Below are positions 47,445-59,388 of a stretch of DNA of 64,000 nt, piece by piece. Under the pieces are notes generated by a model. That model saw only the letters and a program-made list of their open reading frames with translations, did not search any database and was not told where the DNA came from. The stretch lies in NCBI RefSeq assembly GCF_043641665.1, contig NC_092182.1, forward strand, positions 17,623,456-17,687,455, given 5' to 3'. The DNA comes from Enoplosus armatus (Eukaryota > Chordata > Actinopteri > Centrarchiformes > Enoplosidae). The translations under genes were made by a program, and so were the position numbers. Numbering within the stretch: the first letter of the stretch is position 1; each line of letters starts with the position of its first letter.

Positions 47445-48196
47445 ACACAGCCCATCACAGTTTTTTTGCGGGTGGATGTATTTTGTCAATGCTGTTGTGT
47501 TTCAAATTGATGACGAGTGTAATGCTTTTTAAAGTAAAATACAATCTGTTGTTTTTGTCAGGGCTGGTCAGGCTTTTGTAGGGCAGCCCTGTGTGCTTCG
47601 GATCCCACGAGAGATCGGTCCATAACTCTGACTGTGTGCCAGGGCCTCCACAAACTATCGATTCTCCGGTGCACTTTAGATGTAACCCAACTCTCGGCCC
47701 CCATCAATCCTCTCAGCCCCCTCTGCAGCCCGCTGCAGCATCCAAAACTGCCTTCTAGGGTACTGGGTCTAACTGGAAATTATTGATCCTGGCATGGACC
47801 ATCTGATTATGATGTGTTTTATGACTCTCTGGGATGGGAGCTTTATTGTTTTAGTGGCCGCATCTGGTTTCTGATGATGGACTTGATGAGGTCAGTTTAC
47901 GGGGGGAGAGGAGAGGGGAGGGGAGGGAGGCAGAAGTGAAGAGAAAAACAGAGAGAACAATAGAGAAAGAGAGAGACAGACTGATGCGTTAGAGGGGGGA
48001 GTTTAATCGATACTCCAAAGCATGACATCATCGTTTAGCCGGTCTGGAGGGACATCAGGCGCTCTGCCAGTAACCGACAACAGCCAGATCCCAGCCATGA
48101 ATCATTAATGTCATCCTCTAATCCATCCCTCTACGTTGGTTTGGTCCAGTCTGATGTTACAGGCCAGGGCACCTTCAAGCCAAGCCACGTGTTTGT

Positions 48197-48225
48197 CAAC
48201 AACAACAACAACAACAACAACAACT
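48197..48225 (+). repeat. (CAA)n trinucleotide repeat
   Basis: About nine CAA units inside an otherwise unique stretch. Confidence 0.9.
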
Positions 48226-49194
48226 GATTTCAAATGCTGGTGTTGTTGTGTTCAACTAATTAAGAGAGATGGAGCAAAACACACTCAACCACACACGGCT
48301 GTACACTACATACCATCACTACTACTGCTGCACCATTACTATGTTTTAATGATAATGTATTTCCTATGATATTTTTTCCCCTAGTTCTTCTTTCTTGTTT
48401 GTACCATTGGATTGTATTTTGTCATTATTATTTGTAGTAGCAGTAGAAGTAATGCTGAAATCAGTTAATCAACCAAAAAAAGCAAAAATGCAACATTTTC
48501 TGACCACAGCTTCTTAAATCATGTTGCTCGTTGTCTGTTTCATGTCATTGTAAATTGAACACATTTGGGTTTTTGACTGTAGGTCAGACGAAACAAGATA
48601 CTTGAAGATGTCACTTTAGGCTCTTGAAATATGTGAAGGCCATTTAACCCTTCTATTAAACAACCAATCTGGCTGAAAAAGATGGATGACGTGATAATGA
48701 AAGTAATTGGCAACCCTAATAACATACTGTATCCTAGAAATGAAGGGCACTTTTATTTTGCAACAGCAAATGTGTTTTATAGGAAATGTAATTCTACATT
48801 TTTATCAGCATTATGAGGAAATGTCAAATAATCTATATGACAAGTTGCAAAATGTTGATATTGAACTGTAGTTACGCACATAAAACAGAAGTAAATAGAC
48901 TAGAAGTGTAAAAATATTCCTCAGGTCATGTTTACGTGTGTGTTAAACACGAGTGGATTGATTAGATGAGATGGACAACTGACAAATGCAGTTGAAAAGC
49001 TTTCTGTGTAGACACTCAACACATCTACAAAATATATTTTTTCAAAAATTAAGAACTACACTATATACATTTTTGAGCTTATATGACATTTTCACATGGC
49101 CCCACGTTTTAGGAAAAATGAAAAAAAATGAAACATGTTTGAGATGGAGGAACAGCTGCCACACGCTGAATTAAGCAAACCCATTAGATGGTAA

Positions 49195-49261
49195 ACAGGA
49201 GACATCCTGTACCTCACTCAGCTGACCTCTAGACGGGGCAGGATGTCTCGTCTAGAGGTCA
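49195..49261 (+). repeat. Interleaved inverted repeats
   Basis: Perfect 13-bp arms tgacctctagacg (49,223-49,235) and cgtctagaggtca (49,249-49,261), plus a second pair agacatcctg (49,200-49,209) and caggatgtct (49,239-49,248) that interleaves with the first. A third short hairpin acagga/tcctgt lies at 49,195-49,210. The arrangement allows alternative hairpins or a pseudoknot-like fold. Confidence 0.8.
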
Positions 49262-49659
49262 TTTATACAAAAGATTCACACACAAAGATACAAAAGGTAG
49301 ACCACACACACCCACACATCTGAAGACACAGGCGGAGAGATGAAGAAAGAGAGAGTCTGTGAATGGGGAGAGGAGGATGTTAGTTAGTATTCCTGCTGTC
49401 TGGAGGTGAATTGGTCTCCTCTGGATTATTAATGAAGCAGGGAGAGCCCCTTGTAATCCAGTACTCTCACCCATTTTAACTTTAATGATCCAGGCACATC
49501 CGAACTGCTGTATATCATTACTGTTAGAGTTGAACTGACGGCCAGACAGACGAAGACACACAAGCAGTCAAAATACAGTAGGCAGTGAGAGATACTGCAT
49601 ATCATATTATCTGAAATCTTTCTTAGTCTGACAATAGTCTAAATTAGTTCATTTATGGT

Positions 49660-49730
49660 TATACATTATAATACACCTTTCAGTTACAAAGTGCTTCACA
49701 GTAATACAAAGATAAAATGCATAAACAGTA
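49660..49730 (+). repeat. Repeat-like segment (cacctttcagttacaaagtg)
   Basis: cacctttcagttacaaagtg cttcacagtaatacaaagat followed by AAAA is phrased like the 'CGCCTTTCA..CAAAGTGCTTTACA' segment of teleost LINE-derived repeats. A fragment only. Confidence 0.4.
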
Positions 49731-50283
49731 CTTGCTTTTTGAGGGTGTCCACTCATCAACTTCCACTGTCGGCCTTGGGACGGCATGCACAGCTTGTTTT
49801 GTCCTCTGATACACAAGGAGTCACCAGGTGCTTCCTCTCACCTGACGGACAGGGGGTTCACTGGCAGGGTTCAACTTTTCCACCACACAGTCACCCCAAC
49901 CAACCAGGAGTCTCAAGTACAGCAACAAAAACAAGATCCCTTACCAGCTTCCCACCCAGGAATATTACAGAATTGATGGAGAGTCAGTATCATGGATGGA
50001 TTAAAAGATCTGGATACCAGACTCCAAGTTTCATTCAAGTGGATGAAAATTGCTCGTCCAACATGTAAGCCAAAAAAGTTTTCTAGCTTCAGGGTTTGCT
50101 TCCGCGTTGTTCAGTCTACTGCACATGCCCATTAGAGTTTCTCCTGCAGGCCACGGACATAAAAATCACTTTTCTTGGCTCTGGGGAAGTTTTACAAATA
50201 TAAAACCTTCGTGGATTAAAAATTCATGATACAAAGAGTAATAATTGATCATTTATAATTGGTAATAGCTGCAGAGGATTTTT

Positions 50284-50500
50284 TCATTGCAGTAATGCAA
50301 GTGGCCACTGGGACAAAACGGCAGTAAGGCTAAGCTCTCGGGATACATCCATGGTCAGTATAAGGATATCAGTGGGTGTAATGTGAGACCTTTTAGTGCA
50401 CCTTTTCAACAGCTTGGCGGTTGCACTCTGTACCACTTGTAAACGATCCAAGGAAGTCCTGCTAATGGAAGTAAAAAGAGAGATAGAATAATCCAAGTAG
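50284..50500 (-). mobile_element. LINE reverse-transcriptase C-terminal fragment
   Basis: The minus strand encodes MDYSISLFTSISRTSLDRLQ, VVQSATAKLLKRC and SHITP, clearly related to the (I/L)DYCN.L..I...S..RLQ..QNAAARL block of LINE ORF2 proteins. Downstream of ITP the similarity breaks off. A dead fragment with no promoter or other domains. Confidence 0.7.
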
Positions 50501-50589
50501 GACGAGATGAATGCAAGATTATATCACAGCCACTGAAACAAGTTCACAGCAGCACTAACAGCTCTGTGAGGCTGCAGGCGCAGTGGTGC

Positions 50590-51155
50590 TTTGACCTAAA
50601 TGCTAAGGTCAGCATGCTCACAATGACAATGCTAACATGCTGATGTTTGACAGGTATGTTTAGAATGGTCGCCATCTAAGTGAAAGGTGTTATCATGCTA
50701 ACATTTGCTAATTAGCACTAAACACAAAGTGCAGCTGAGGATGATGAGAATGTCATTAGTTTTGCAGGTATTTGGTCAAAGTATTACACAAACTGAAATT
50801 TTGACTTGATGGTGCTGAATGAAAAATCAAGGGATCCCCAAAGTCAAAAGGGTACTTCCTCTGGGAACCCAGAATGTGTGTACAACATTTTGTGTCAACC
50901 TATTGAGTAGATGTTGAGATATTTCACTGGATAATTAAAGTTTTTGACCTGCTGGTGGCACTCAATGAAAAGTCAAGGGATCACCAAAGCCGGTACAATT
51001 CATCCTCTAGGGAACATGAATGAGTCTGTACAAAATGTCATGGCAATTGATCTAACATTCGTTGAGATATTTCAGCCTGAACCAAAGCGGTGGACCGACA
51101 GACCGACATTACTATCTCTAGAGCCTTGTTGTTAGCGTGGCTAAAAACACTAATT
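50590..51155 (+). repeat. Dispersed teleost repeat, longest copy
   Basis: Contains gctcacaatgacaatgctaa, gtcaagggatcaccaaagcc, gttgagatatttcagcctga, agcggtggaccgacagaccg and ttagcgtggctaaaaacac, a common fish element present at least four times in this window (also 7,915-8,290, 17,345-17,515 and 41,885-41,975). The internal phrase 'ttttgac.tg.tggtgct..atgaaaa.tcaagggatc' occurs twice, suggesting an internal duplication. Noncoding. Confidence 0.75.
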
Positions 51156-51232
51156 TCTCAGGTATAATAGGACCTAAACATAGTCGCTGACCACTAAAAT
51201 CAGTGCGTAGAGTTCTGTATATTAAATTTCAG

Positions 51233-51246
51233 GTAACCATAGCAAC
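51233..51246 (+). promoter_or_regulatory. RFX X-box consensus site 1
   Basis: gtaaccatagcaac fits GTNRCC-N(0-3)-RGYAAC with no mismatch (spacer AT). RFX factors bind such sites, notably upstream of cilium genes. No gene is visible nearby, so occupancy is unproven. Confidence 0.5.
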
Positions 51247-51929
51247 TGGACTTATGCTTACTCTGCTTCTGCTATGTTACTAGTTTACTCTCAATGGTAA
51301 AACGAACCAGAGCACGTTTTAAACTTTGCTTTCCTTTATTTTCGTATATCAGAGCACCTCGTCTTATTTATATTATTGCTTCCAGCTTCACCCACAAGTT
51401 TGATACACAGTGTGACCTATTTACAATGTTCCTCAGTTGGATAAAAAGTAGGAGTCACTCAAGCACTTGACATACTGGTCAAAATTCAAGGCCTGGTTAA
51501 AAGCGAACTCTTAGCTACTGACAGTAAGAGCCTTGCTCACCTTCAGGACCAGGCTGCCTGGGGCACGAATAACAACATCAGCTGTGAGGAAGAGCAGATG
51601 TTGTAGATGCTCATCTTTTTACATGTGGGATCAAAGGATTCCCACAGTGGCTGCTTGACTATCTAATGAAAACTCTCTTGAATATCTTCTTCGCAGGCTT
51701 TACGAGAGGTGAGATGTCACTGTATATCCACAGAGGTTAATCCCAACATCACTGCCACACATACGCAGACACCTAAACACATGAGCACATCTTTATATAC
51801 ACAAACAAATGTGTGCATGCGTAGAGGTACTTATACTCTCACACACATAAACACACTCACACTTCACCACACTGGTTATTGCTGTGCCCCAGTTGCCATA
51901 GTGACAGGGTGACAGAATATTGAGCTGCA

Positions 51930-51930
<1 letters not shown>

Positions 51931-51957
<27 letters not shown>
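51931..51957 (+). repeat. (GT)n microsatellite
   Basis: About 13 GT units; a second run of about 12 TG units lies at 52,040-52,063. Confidence 0.9.
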
Positions 51958-51960
<3 letters not shown>

Positions 51961-53204
51961 TTTGTCACACTTCACTCGCTCACAGATCGTGTTGAGTGTT
52001 GATTTGTGAGGATTTCATCAGTGCTTTGCCACAGCACTGGTGTGTGTGTGTGTGTGTGTGTGTGGGCACAAATGTGTGTGGGTCAATCTCAGTGTGTGCC
52101 CTTGCTTGTGGGAGTCACTGTGTGTCTTTGTGTGTGTGTGGATGACAAAACAGAGGAAACACTTGAGCTTGTCTGTCGGCACTCCGACCAGAAATAGGTC
52201 TTATGAACACCTACTCACCAGATAAGAGCCTCTTTTCCAGTGAGCCCCAGACTGAAAATCACTCTGACCACTCTGACTAAAGAATTGCTCATTTTCTCCC
52301 CCTGAAACAATCAGCTGAGAGCTGACTTTTAACAATTATTGTCTACTTTATAGGTTTAATTTGAAAAAAACTAGGCAATTAGTTGCAATCCGTGGAACAT
52401 GTAGAGCCAGACATTTATTCTACATTGCACAAAACTTCAATCTTAACAAGTCATTTTGATTCAGCCTTTAAGAATCAGTGCTTTAAAATATGTGTAAGAT
52501 GCTGATATGAGATAGATCACTGCAAAAAGATTTATAAATGACACTTGATTCTAGATGATTGGTTTGTACTGTTTGTTTTCAGAAAATAAGATGCTCCATA
52601 ATAGACAAGATGACGATGATGATGGAGAATTTTTGTAGTGTGCTCCTTAATTTGAATGTTTTGTTTTCCACAAAAATCTAACAATGATTTATCACTGTTT
52701 ATTCTGGATATAAAAAATGGGTGGCATTTGGAATTTAAAAATGAACAATTCAAAAATATTGTTAAAAATATGAAAATACCGTTTGCAGTGCAAAGCTCTG
52801 TAGTTTGACCTTTTTAACTTTTACTGATAGGGACACAGGCTCAAAATCAGCACTTTGATAACTCTCCTATGTCCAGCCAGTTTGAGAAAAGGATCGACTT
52901 CTCATTCAGGAAAGACTGATTGTTTATATAACTGGTCAAATTAATACGAGGAGCAGGGATGCTGCTTGTCTGCAGTGAGTGCAAAGACATTAATTGAGGG
53001 TAATGACAATAAAATGTTTAATAAAAAGCTGTACAATTTTGTGGACTACTGTTGTTTGCTGGATAGCAATGCTAGCTTTCGCAATTTATACTTACAACCC
53101 TATTCATGATATTTCCTGTTCTGCCTGCTTTTCATCAGACCAGGCAAGTAAATTTAAATCCAGTGGGACCACTGCTCAAGACAGGTAAAGGACTCAATAG
53201 CACG

Positions 53205-53600
53205 ACTCAGAAGCTAATAAGTAGGTAGGTAAAGTAAAAGCAAAGTTTACTGTGTTGGACAAAAGGGTTTGATAACAAGCAGGCAGCCAGAACAGGCAAC
53301 CTAAAGTAAGAGGCACGGCAGACAGATAAGTAAAAGAAAGGCAGAATGTCATAACAAGACAGGCAGGGAAAAGAAGGCTGGAGCAGTGGGGCTGGGTTGC
53401 ACAATAGACAATGTGAAGAAAAATAATGGCAAAGGGTCAGGCTTTTATATACACTGACTGAGGAAGTGAGGAGGTGATTGATTGCAGTTGTGCAGGTTGG
53501 TGTGAAGTTCAGGTAATGAAGAAAGCTGGAGAGCAGAGAGGGAATATTGGCAGGACTACGGCATGTCAGAATCTTCTTCACAACAAAACCCAAACATTTG
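53205..53600 (-). repeat. Probable interspersed repeat with TATA-like sequence
   Basis: On the minus strand it includes cactgcctgtcttg-like purine/pyrimidine blocks and gtgtatataaaagcctgacc (53,439-53,458). The wording (repeated cag-gcaggc, aacaagacaggcagg) is typical of dispersed fish repeats, but I cannot name the class or its ends. Confidence 0.35.
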
Positions 53601-54348
53601 GGTGAAATTCAGTTTAAAGTGATCTGCTTCTTTGAAAACAATCAGGATATTTTTTTAAGTGAAAGTCTTTTCTATTCTATTCTTTTCTATTCTCTTCTGT
53701 TTGACCATAAGTAGTATAAGTGGGTCCTCTGCTCTCTCTGTAACCCTACGCGCCCGTCATTGCTTTAACAGGAAGCTCGGAGGTTAGCGTGTTGGATGTT
53801 AATGGTCATAGCATCTATTTTCAGGCTGAGTGCTGCAACCTGAGATGACTGGCAGCTGTGTGGACCCGGACTGGGCCACTAGCCCTGAGCACAGGACAGG
53901 AAGGCAGATTGGACACTAGGGTTTAGGTGTCAGTATGTGTGTGTGTGTGTGTGTCTGAGAGGGCAGGAAGCGGACGTGGACACCCGAGTTGTCTGATATG
54001 TGGGGAATCTGCCGCCTCCGATCACATGGTGGAATCTGTCGCACCGGGCCAAGGACAGGCCAAGACTTTCCCACAGTCAGAGAATTAGTCAGAGAGAGAC
54101 AGACAGGCAGAGAGACAGACAGACAGAAGCTAGCAAGGAAGATTGCTAGATTGTTGCTTAATTGTGGACATGCCAATAAAAGAAATTTCAGTTTGAGAAA
54201 AGGTGAGACAGGGTAACTAGAAGATGAAGAGACAGACACGATGACAAGATCTATACAAAAGATGAGAAAAATGATGCATAAAAACATTATAAAATCAAAT
54301 ATGGACCAAAAGACCAGAACTATTCTGTCGCATGGTGTAACAAATGGA

Positions 54349-54383
54349 TCCTCCTCTCCTCTCCTCTCCTCTCCTCTCCTCTC
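54349..54383 (+). repeat. (TCTCC)n pentanucleotide repeat
   Basis: About six to seven CTCCT units. Confidence 0.9.
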
Positions 54384-54952
54384 TGGAAAATCTTCCAATA
54401 ATGATCTGTTTTCAGCTCAAAGAGCACAACATGTGTCACTGTCAAAAGAGTGTGTGGCTTGTTAGCTGAGAGAGCGGGAGGGCAGGTTTGACTTGACCCT
54501 GTCACATGCTGCCGCTAACACAGCGAGGCAGAGACGATATCACATCCATCAACCCTCTGAGAGAGAAGACAGAAACTCAGATTCATGTGTTATACTGAAT
54601 CAGTATCAAACAGCAAAGCCGCTCAACATGTATTATACAATGTGACAAGCAGCAGGTCTCCTCAGCTGCAGTGACATTTTACATTTGATCAATTTAATTG
54701 TTTAACTGGTCAGCTACATATGCAGTTAATCTGTTAGTGAAGGTAAACAGAGGCTACAGTTACTAATTTATTAGTGTATCAGCGTCCACATTTTTAGCCA
54801 TTAGAGTTAAAAAATTCTCGAGTATGAACAACAATGCAACCACCTGAAACATGAAAATGTTAGCCGGCCATTAACAGTTTATGTTTTACGTTTTGGTCAC
54901 TAAAACTCTGATTAATGGTGGGCAGCTAAACACAATTTACATATGGTTAGGA

Positions 54953-55240
54953 CAGTAGTTTCCAACCTTTTGGGGCTCATGACACCTTAAAATGAACGCA
55001 TGTCTAGCTGTGACGCTTCATCACAGGCTGTGACTTTAGTGTTGACATGAGTTGAAAGCAGTTCAACTAAAGAGTGGTTTTTCTAAGAACGGAAGTACAA
55101 AAAAGTACAAAAAATTGGGGAAAAATAGTATAATTATGTGTCACAGATGTTTTTCTTTCTTATCACTTTAATTATCTTTTGACCCCACAGATTAGTCTTT
55201 GGACCCCTTGGAGTTCGCGACCCCCAGGTTAGGAACCACA
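54953..55240. mobile_element. hAT-like MITE with CAGTRGTTYCCAACC termini
   Basis: Left end cagtagtttccaaccttttg then gggctcatgacacc; right end, read inverted, tgtggttcctaacctggggg then tcgcgaac. These imperfect inverted ends have the CAGTGGTTCYCAACC form known from hAT elements. Flanks share only tggtt, so the target duplication is eroded. Confidence 0.6.
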
Positions 55241-55583
55241 TGGTTGTAATATTGTTGTTGGAATATACTGAAAGTGCCGGCTGACATGAAACCGAACTCT
55301 CAGGTTAACTGAGGTGAAAACAAATATTTGTGTACATTCACCTGTTGGACCACAACTGGTTACTTTGCACAGTACTACTTTAATGTCAGCTTCTTTTTAA
55401 GTTCATCTTTTTCATGTAATTCTTTCATGATGAAGAAACACATCCTATTAACTGTTGTTATTAAATGTATTTTTTTCTACCAGGCTATATTTAGCAGGTG
55501 TATTTTACTGAGCTATTACTTATAGTGCAGGAATCCCCTCGTCTACTTAAAGGGATTCCACTTAGTGTGATGATAGAAACTAA

Positions 55584-55585
<2 letters not shown>

Positions 55586-55635
<50 letters not shown>
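55586..55635 (+). repeat. (TG)25 microsatellite
   Basis: Perfect TG repeat, complementary to the CA repeat starting 119 nt further on. Confidence 0.95.
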
Positions 55636-55636
<1 letters not shown>

Positions 55637-55752
55637 TGCAGACATCTCAGCTGCTGTGCTGTAAAGCCTGGATTCATGTTGGCAATAAGTAGCACTGACA
55701 CGGAGCCTGGGCCGCAACACGACCAGGGGATTTGTAGATCATTAGTAGCCCT

Positions 55753-55753
<1 letters not shown>

Positions 55754-55807
<54 letters not shown>

Positions 55808-55810
55808 ACA
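55754..55810 (+). repeat. (AC)n microsatellite
   Basis: About 24 perfect AC units then cataca. Forms the second arm of a potential hairpin with 55,586-55,635. Confidence 0.95.
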
Positions 55811-55958
55811 GAGTCCTGTGTCTCCTGCAGGAAATGACTTGTTGACATCCTGATTCTGAGCGCTGCATCTTTAGCTCTCCCCACAGATAATGGACACTAA
55901 TGAGGTGAGACAGACAGAAGCAGAGAGTCGCAGGGAGACAAGTGGAGAGAGAGGGATC

Positions 55959-55973
55959 GGGGGGGGGGGGGGG
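55959..55973 (+). repeat. Poly-G run (15 G)
   Basis: Fifteen uninterrupted G after ggatc. Confidence 0.9.
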
Positions 55974-56766
55974 CATCTCCATAAAAAAAGCATTAGCTGC
56001 ATGAAAGAAAAAAGAGACACAAGATGAATTAGCCACAGAGACAATTAAGAGCGTTTGAATGAAACAAGAACACCATGTGAGCACATAATGAGATTACAAT
56101 GTGGAAAGAACATTCATGATTATTTTGAATCCACCAGAGAGCTCCCATCCCCGTCGATACCAAAACGTGTGTTCCTCTCAATAATAAAGCACTTGACATG
56201 CAGTTTGCACACGTTTGCTTCGTCTGAACAGCAAAAACAGAGTTTGTTAAGACGGGAATTGAATGCCCACTCATCATTCGAGTCTTTTTTTGCCTCTCAG
56301 TGTTCATAAAGCTGAAAAATACAATGACGCCTTTGCACACAACGCTTTACGTTTACAATGTATGTTATCTGTTTTCCCTTCAATATCTGCACAATCTATC
56401 CTCAGATCCTCGAATCAAAACCTCAGAGGAGAGACTTCCAGAACGGACAGACATGCAATAGATGTCATATGTACAGAGTAGACAGAAATAACAATAGTAC
56501 AATTACACAGAATGACAATATTAGACAATATTGTGAAATGCACAGAAAGGGGGAGGAATAGGGGCCTAATAGCAGGTTAATCTGACCATGGACCTGTAGG
56601 ACAAAGATTTTAAAAATAAATTGATGCAGCAGAAGTCATTAATATGGTAATAAAAGCCCCCAAAAAGCAGGATCCTACACTTCCCATAATGCAACTCCAC
56701 ACTCCCAGTAATGTAGCTCAAGCCGGGATACCTCTCAGACTTGATAAGGCATTACAGCTGTTTTCA

Positions 56767-56800
56767 GCTACTACTGGTAGTACTGGTAGTACTGGTAATT
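56767..56800 (+). repeat. Short tandem repeat (tactggtag)3
   Basis: Three nine-base units reading tactggtag, the last ending tactggta. Confidence 0.85.
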
Positions 56801-57577
56801 GACTTTGAGATGCAGAATTGGAGCTGAGAGAGTGATGGTTACACAATACTATGTTTCTTTCTTTTCATCAGAGTTGCTATTTTAAAACTGCACTATGAAT
56901 AAACAGCCTTCAGAGGGTCTTTGTGAAGGACACAGCTCGCGGTCATCCTTTTCTGTCAGTGTGTTCGTGACTCTGAGCTGTTGTAACCGGTTAAACACTT
57001 TATCTAAAGCTAAAGGTTTCTGAATTTCAGTGCAGCAGGCAGGTTTTGCTCTCATCTGCAGAGCAACTTTTACACAGAAGTAGAGAAAAGTAAAGTAGAA
57101 AAGAAGAGGGAAACGCATTCAACAAGCATGAAACTCAACCTCCTGTATGAATCCATTTAAATCTAAGAGGACAAAACTGAAATGTAAAATTTGAATGATT
57201 AGTTATACTAATATTCATTTTTTACATTCTTGTATGTGAAGTCTACTCTGCAGGGAATCCTGTATGTAACACAAGCCTTGATACAATACAAACAACAGAG
57301 CCTGGAGTTAAAAACTTCGACCAGAGGAGGAATGCTTCCTTGGCTTCAGCACATCAGGGAGAAGTGCTTATTGGAGGATTAAAGAGTTGCTTCTTAAATC
57401 TATATTCACTCAGGGATCAGTTCTTGAGTACAGGCTGTGAATTCTTTTCAACCCAGACAACTGGAGAAAGCCAGGCTAATTCAACTCTCCCTAACTGTCG
57501 ATGAGAAAGCCTTAAGGAGAAGCTGGGAAGAGAAGAAGCTGAGAAGCTTCTTGCTCAAGAGCACCTCAGCAGAAGTT

Positions 57578-58243
57578 AAAGGAATAAAGCTCCACATTTT
57601 GGGAAATACTATTATTCGCTGTCATGGCCGAGAATTAGATGAGAAGACAGATACCACTCTCTCACGTCTCTTGTGCATTAAATAGCTAATGAAGTGGCAT
57701 TAATGGAGCTGGAGCCAGAAGGATTAGCCTAGCTTAGCATAAAGACTGGAAGCAGGGGGGAACAGCTAGGTTGGCTCTGTCAAAAGTAAAAAAATCGGAC
57801 TACTTCTAAAGCTCACTAACATGGTATATCTCTTTTGCTTAATCTGCACACAAGCAGAAATGTAAAAATTATTTGTGGTTTTAGGAGGAGTTACATTAAC
57901 TACCAACAGGCGGTCACTGACTTCATCTCCATGACTTGTTACTGCACCTGGCTGTTGTTCAAAATTATTACGGCACACAGCTCCCTTTAAAACCACAGAT
58001 TGTTGCTGTTAAACAACTGACATACGTGTTTATTTGTGAGATTTACTGGTAGCTGTGTCTTTTAACTTTGGATGGAGCCACACTAGCTGTTTCCCCCTGC
58101 TTCCAGTCTTTATGCTAAGCTAAGCTAATTGCCTCCTGGCTCTAGCTCCATACTTATTGCACAGACTTGAGAGAGGTATCGAACGTCTCATCTAACTATT
58201 GGCAAAAACTACTTTTACATTCCCCAAATGTAAAACTATTAAT
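57578..58243. mobile_element. Foldback MITE with long inverted arms
   Basis: About 665 bp. The left arm (to about 57,780) and right arm (from about 58,069) are inverted copies: 57,730-57,759 and 58,093-58,122 are exact reverse complements over 30 nt (core cataaagactggaagcaggg), and the outer parts pair with more mismatches (ccacattttgggaaatacta at left, ttttacattccccaaatgta at right). The centre has aaccaccaa-like AT-rich DNA and no transposase. A partial copy lies at 2,474-2,640. Confidence 0.75.
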
Positions 58244-58539
58244 TTTATTAGTTTCTGTTAAATTATCTGTTGCTAGTAGCAACCACTACTGTGCACAGCT
58301 CCACAGTAGTTTAATTAATATTGTGACATCTACTGTTTTGTCAGACCAAACAAATATTGTCATGCCCTTTTGTATTCCTTGTGTTGTGATCTATTTCCTA
58401 TGTTTACATATTTCCAAACAATCAGGGTTATATACTGCCGTCTCTCTCTGTCTCTGTGGTCAGCCGGTTATGAGTTGATGCTCTCAGCTCCAGACTGAAA
58501 TCCACTTGGAGCCAATTTTAGACACTTTGTATGCTACTG

Positions 58540-58765
58540 GGTAGATTAGTAGTATCGTACTGCATCATATCCTATAAACATATCATGTGTTTTTTTTGTA
58601 TAAAAAGAATACTATAACTATACTATAAGTCAAATAAATGTAGTGGAGTAAAAAGTATTTCCCTCTGAAATGTAATGGAGTAGAAGTATAAAGTGTGTCA
58701 AAATTGTACTTGAGTACAATACTTGAGTAAATAAACTTAGCTACATTCCACCACTGCCGTTAATC
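58540..58765 (-). repeat. Copy of the ACTTTTACTTAAGTA repeat
   Basis: Reads tgtagtggagtaaaaagtat, gtaatggagtagaagtataa and tacttgagtaaataaactta then ccaccactg, the inverted form of the family at 30.8 and 31.8 kb. Confidence 0.7.
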
Positions 58766-59388
58766 TCCAGTAAATGTGATTGTACAGGCTTGTCTACCAA
58801 GTAAATACAGTAAATAGATACTTTCATGCTACACTATTGATCCTTGAAAGAGAAATGCATCTTTGGCTCTGACTAAAGCGAGATCAAAGTACTGTTTCAG
58901 ATACAGAGTCATTCCACTTGAGTGAAAAGAGATTAATTTTCTTGCTCAAGAACACTTCAGCAGGGTGCATTTTAACTGTGAGGGGGGACTGAATCACTCT
59001 GCCACCCTGCTGACTACGTCTAGAATCAGTCTCAGTTCAGCTGATTCAGGTCCAGCACAGTGCAGTTCAGGTCAGTGGGAGTTTGTAGAGGCTGATTATG
59101 CAAGCTGATAGATAATCTAATGGGGTCAGATAAGACTCTGGCTAGAGTCCACAGCGAGATGATAAGAGCTCACCACTACTACCACAACATGCTACTACGC
59201 TAATAAGGAAGACACCATTAATAGGAGACTCAACATTTGTTGTAGTTGACAGTTGTGTGTTTTAATATACCGCAAAACACACACATACAGCATCTTCTAC
59301 ATGCTGTAATCACTTATTCTGGTTTCTGTCAGTGGTTCAGCTGATCCTGCTGAGCTCTGCAACAATTCCACTTCCTTCCTGTTCCCGG

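Noticed and set aside
49655..50068. 137-codon plus-strand frame
   Set aside because: Begins in a repeat-like segment and matches no family I recognise; lies next to a LINE fragment.
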